7,896 bases of DNA from Proteiniphilum sp. (GTDB lineage: Bacteria; Bacteroidota; Bacteroidia; Bacteroidales; Dysgonomonadaceae): positions 1-7,896 of the forward strand of contig JAAYFB010000142.1 of NCBI GenBank assembly GCA_012728465.1. Reading direction: 5' to 3'. Each line of letters begins with the position of its first letter. The stretch's first letter is position 1. The notes below the pieces were generated by a model that was given only the letters and a program-made list of their open reading frames with translations, was not told where the DNA came from and did not search any database. Made by a program: the position numbers and the translations under genes. Positions 5,999-7,896 of the stretch are shown piece by piece.

Positions 5999-7732
5999 AT
6001 GAAAAAAAATGTTCAACTAACTTTTGCAGTATTGCTTTTATTTGTGTTTGCCGCTACTGCACAAACTAAATGGTATAATCCATTTGACAATGAGGGTGAT
6101 GTAATTCAAAACAGAGCTTGGAGTGACGAAATAGGAAAAAACTATTCCAGATTGCCTGACAGAGCAAAGGATATAGTTAGGGTTCCTGTTTGGAATTTGT
6201 CAAGAAACTCTGCAGGTCTAGCAATACATTTTCATACAAATGCTGAAAACATTGAAATAAGATATTCAGTAACTGCCCCTTTCTCAATGCATCATATGCC
6301 ATCTACAGGAGTTTCTGGTGTTGATCTGTATGCTATAGACTCTGACGGAAAAGAACGCAGAACGACCAATACATATAGCTTTGGTGATACCATAACATTT
6401 CAGTTTAAGGATTTGATAGCAAATAGTTATCACAAGAAAGGGTTTGAGTATCGTCTTTTTCTTCCGTTATATAATAGTGTTAAATGGTTAGAGGTTGGCG
6501 TGCCCGAAGGAGCAGAGTTTAGGTTTATTGAACGCTTGCCAGAAAAGCCAATAGTGGTGTACGGCACATCAATTGCACATGGTGCTTGTGCCTCTCGTCC
6601 AGGTATGGCGTGGACTAATATATTGTCTCGCAATTTGGATTGGCCAGTTGTTAATCTAGGTTTTTCGGGTAATGGGCCTTTAGATTATGAGATGATCGAC
6701 TTAATCAGCGAGATAGATGCTTCGATATATTTGCTTGATGGATTGCCAAATATGGGAAAACTATCTTCGGAGGAGGTTACTAAGCGTACCGTTTATGGAA
6801 TTACTAAGCTTAGAGAGAAGAGCAATACTCCCATAATTATTGCAGAACATATAGGTTACAGCAATGATAAAATGAATGTAAATTCTTTCGAAAATGTGGA
6901 GAGATTAAATAAAGCATCTAGGGTTGCATATGATTCTCTTGTTAGTATGGGAGTGTCTGGCATATATTATATGGATAAGGCTATGCAAAATGTTCCTAAT
7001 GATGGCTATGTAGATTATATTCATCCTAATGACTTGGGAATGACTGTTATTTCGAACGAATATGAGAGAAATATCAGAGAAATTCTAAACATGCCTAAAG
7101 GGAATATGTTAACTACAATTCCAGTTAGCCAAAGTCGTGAGCTAATGTATTATAGTTGGAAAGATAGGTTTTATGACATAGTGAAAGGAGTGAAAACAGA
7201 ACAGCCCAAAAAGGTTATTATAGGAAATTCTATAGTACATTACTGGGGTGGTACACAGGAACATAATAATGGTTCGATAAGTTGGAATAAAGTGATGAAG
7301 CCTGAAGGCTTTTTTAATATGGGATTTGGCTGGGATAGAATTGAAAATGTGTTGTGGCGTGTTTATCACGGTATGTTAGATGGATACAATGCAGATGAAA
7401 TTGTATTGATGATCGGAACTAATAATCTTGGAATTAATAGTGATGACGAAATTGTGGAAGGTTTGCGTAACTTGTCAGAGGTGATAAAGAGCAGACAGCC
7501 TAAAGCAACTATAAAGATGATGGGTTTACTTCCAAGAAGAGGGCAGGAACAACGAATAAAGGAGCTAAATAAAAAGATTGAGGGGATGTCAACAAGTAAT
7601 AATTTGGAATATTCCGATGTTGGATCTCATTTATTAACTAAAACTGGTGAGATAAACGAAGAGATGTTTAGCGATGGGTTGCACCCTAACGAAAAAGGAT
7701 ATTCTAGAATAGTTAAATATATTGCAAAGTAA
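5999..7732 (+). CDS. Secreted tandem SGNH/GDSL hydrolase with GxDLY N-terminal domain
   Basis: An exported 577-residue protein with two esterase-type domains. Residues 1-21 form a Sec signal peptide (MKKN start, hydrophobic core, ATA cleavage motif before Gln22). Residues about 25-180 look like the beta-rich GxDLY domain, with GVDLY at 107-111. The first SGNH domain (about 183-365) has Ser191 in YGTSI, the glycine block NLGFSGNG at 219-226, Asn251 in LPNM, and Asp339/His342 in DYIHPND. The second (about 404-577) has Ser411 in GNSIVHYW, glycines in NMGFGWD at 440-446, Asn475 in IGTNN, and Asp559/His562 in DGLHPN. Both sets look complete, so both domains may be active. Known SGNH relatives deacetylate or hydrolyse esters of polysaccharides, lipids or platelet-activating-factor-like substrates; the substrate here is unknown. 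It should act in the periplasm or outside the cell. It follows cca by 8 bp, so cotranscription is likely. Confidence 0.92.
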   Translation: MKKNVQLTFAVLLLFVFAATAQTKWYNPFDNEGDVIQNRAWSDEIGKNYSRLPDRAKDIVRVPVWNLSRNSAGLAIHFHTNAENIEIRYSVTAPFSMHHMPSTGVSGVDLYAIDSDGKERRTTNTYSFGDTITFQFKDLIANSYHKKGFEYRLFLPLYNSVKWLEVGVPEGAEFRFIERLPEKPIVVYGTSIAHGACASRPGMAWTNILSRNLDWPVVNLGFSGNGPLDYEMIDLISEIDASIYLLDGLPNMGKLSSEEVTKRTVYGITKLREKSNTPIIIAEHIGYSNDKMNVNSFENVERLNKASRVAYDSLVSMGVSGIYYMDKAMQNVPNDGYVDYIHPNDLGMTVISNEYERNIREILNMPKGNMLTTIPVSQSRELMYYSWKDRFYDIVKGVKTEQPKKVIIGNSIVHYWGGTQEHNNGSISWNKVMKPEGFFNMGFGWDRIENVLWRVYHGMLDGYNADEIVLMIGTNNLGINSDDEIVEGLRNLSEVIKSRQPKATIKMMGLLPRRGQEQRIKELNKKIEGMSTSNNLEYSDVGSHLLTKTGEINEEMFSDGLHPNEKGYSRIVKYIAK

Positions 7733-7742
7733 TAAGGTGTCG

Positions 7743-7774
7743 CTATTTGACAGAATGTTGACTGATAGTTTTTT
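7743..7774 (+). terminator. Possible AU-rich intrinsic terminator after the SGNH gene
   Basis: Eleven bases after the stop codon, CTATTTGACA at 7743-7752 can fold back on TGTTGACTGATAG at 7756-7768 around a GAA loop. The inner six pairs include two G-U wobbles, and a CTG bulge precedes the CTAT/ATAG base. Six T's follow at 7769-7774. The position and T-tract suit an intrinsic terminator, but the stem is weak. Confidence 0.4.
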
Positions 7775-7795
7775 ATTGAATATTATACATAATTA

Positions 7796-7827
7796 TTTCA
7801 AATACTAGCAATTTATGTGTTTCTTTG
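7796..7827 (+). promoter_or_regulatory. Promoter-like sequence for a gene beyond the window
   Basis: TTTC at 7796-7799 and TTTCTTTG at 7820-7827 are 20 bases apart, one mismatch each from the Bacteroidota TTTG and TAnnTTTG elements. An ATG at 7892 lies about 60 bases past the expected start site, and could open the next gene, but only five bases of it are visible, too few to call. A second TTTCTTTG at 7871-7878 is too near that ATG to be the more likely choice. Confidence 0.3.
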
Positions 7828-7896
7828 CACTCAATTTTGATAAATAGTATCAACTAAAAATCAATAATATTTTCTTTGTAACTAATAACGTATGTC

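Noticed and set aside
6002..6010. Run of eight A's just after the SGNH start codon as a phase-variation tract
   Set aside because: Eight A's encoding Lys-Lys-Asn in a signal peptide n-region are ordinary in an AT-rich genome.
6430..7369. Minus-strand open frames within the SGNH hydrolase gene
   Set aside because: Short, without family features, and fully covered by a convincing plus-strand protein.

Overview
The window is AT-rich bacterial chromosome, most likely from the Bacteroidota (probably Bacteroidales-like). The evidence is indirect. Start codons lack convincing Shine-Dalgarno sequences. Several genes are preceded by close matches to the Bacteroidota promoter (-7 TAnnTTTG, -33 TTTG-like). 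There is a secreted two-domain SGNH hydrolase with a GxDLY-type N-terminal domain and a short-leader SLMSC-like lipoprotein, both common in that phylum. No rRNA, tRNA, CRISPR array, insertion sequence or phage gene is visible.

Layout. (1) 64-1345, plus strand: ung (uracil-DNA glycosylase), then after 25 bp an HD-domain 5'-deoxynucleotidase-like protein, probably one transcript from a promoter at about 9-39. (2) 1421-3280, minus strand: an SLC13/DASS-type permease with two RCK_C domains inserted between its membrane halves, convergent with the HD gene. Its upstream region holds a good promoter, an 11-bp tandem repeat abutting the -33 element, and an imperfect inverted repeat. (3) 3494-4327, minus strand: a lipoprotein of unknown function, whose open frame runs further upstream but whose likely start is the internal ATG at 4327. 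(4) 4560-5990, plus strand: a CCA tRNA nucleotidyltransferase-family enzyme with an HD domain, divergent from the lipoprotein. (5) 5999-7732, plus strand: a secreted protein with two complete SGNH hydrolase domains, 8 bp behind the tRNA enzyme and probably cotranscribed with it. (6) 7733-7896: a possible AU-rich terminator, then a promoter-like sequence and an ATG at 7892 that may begin the next gene.

How the genes fit together. Ung and the HD nucleotidase can be linked loosely through deoxyuridine and deoxynucleotide metabolism. The HD protein and RCK_C permease resemble E. coli YfbR and YfbS, which I recall as chromosomal neighbours. The tRNA-end enzyme and the secreted esterase have no obvious functional link. 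I see mainly housekeeping and cell-envelope genes and no convincing new multi-gene system. The points most worth checking are the double-active-site SGNH protein, the repeat array at the permease promoter, the start of the lipoprotein, and the HD/permease pairing.
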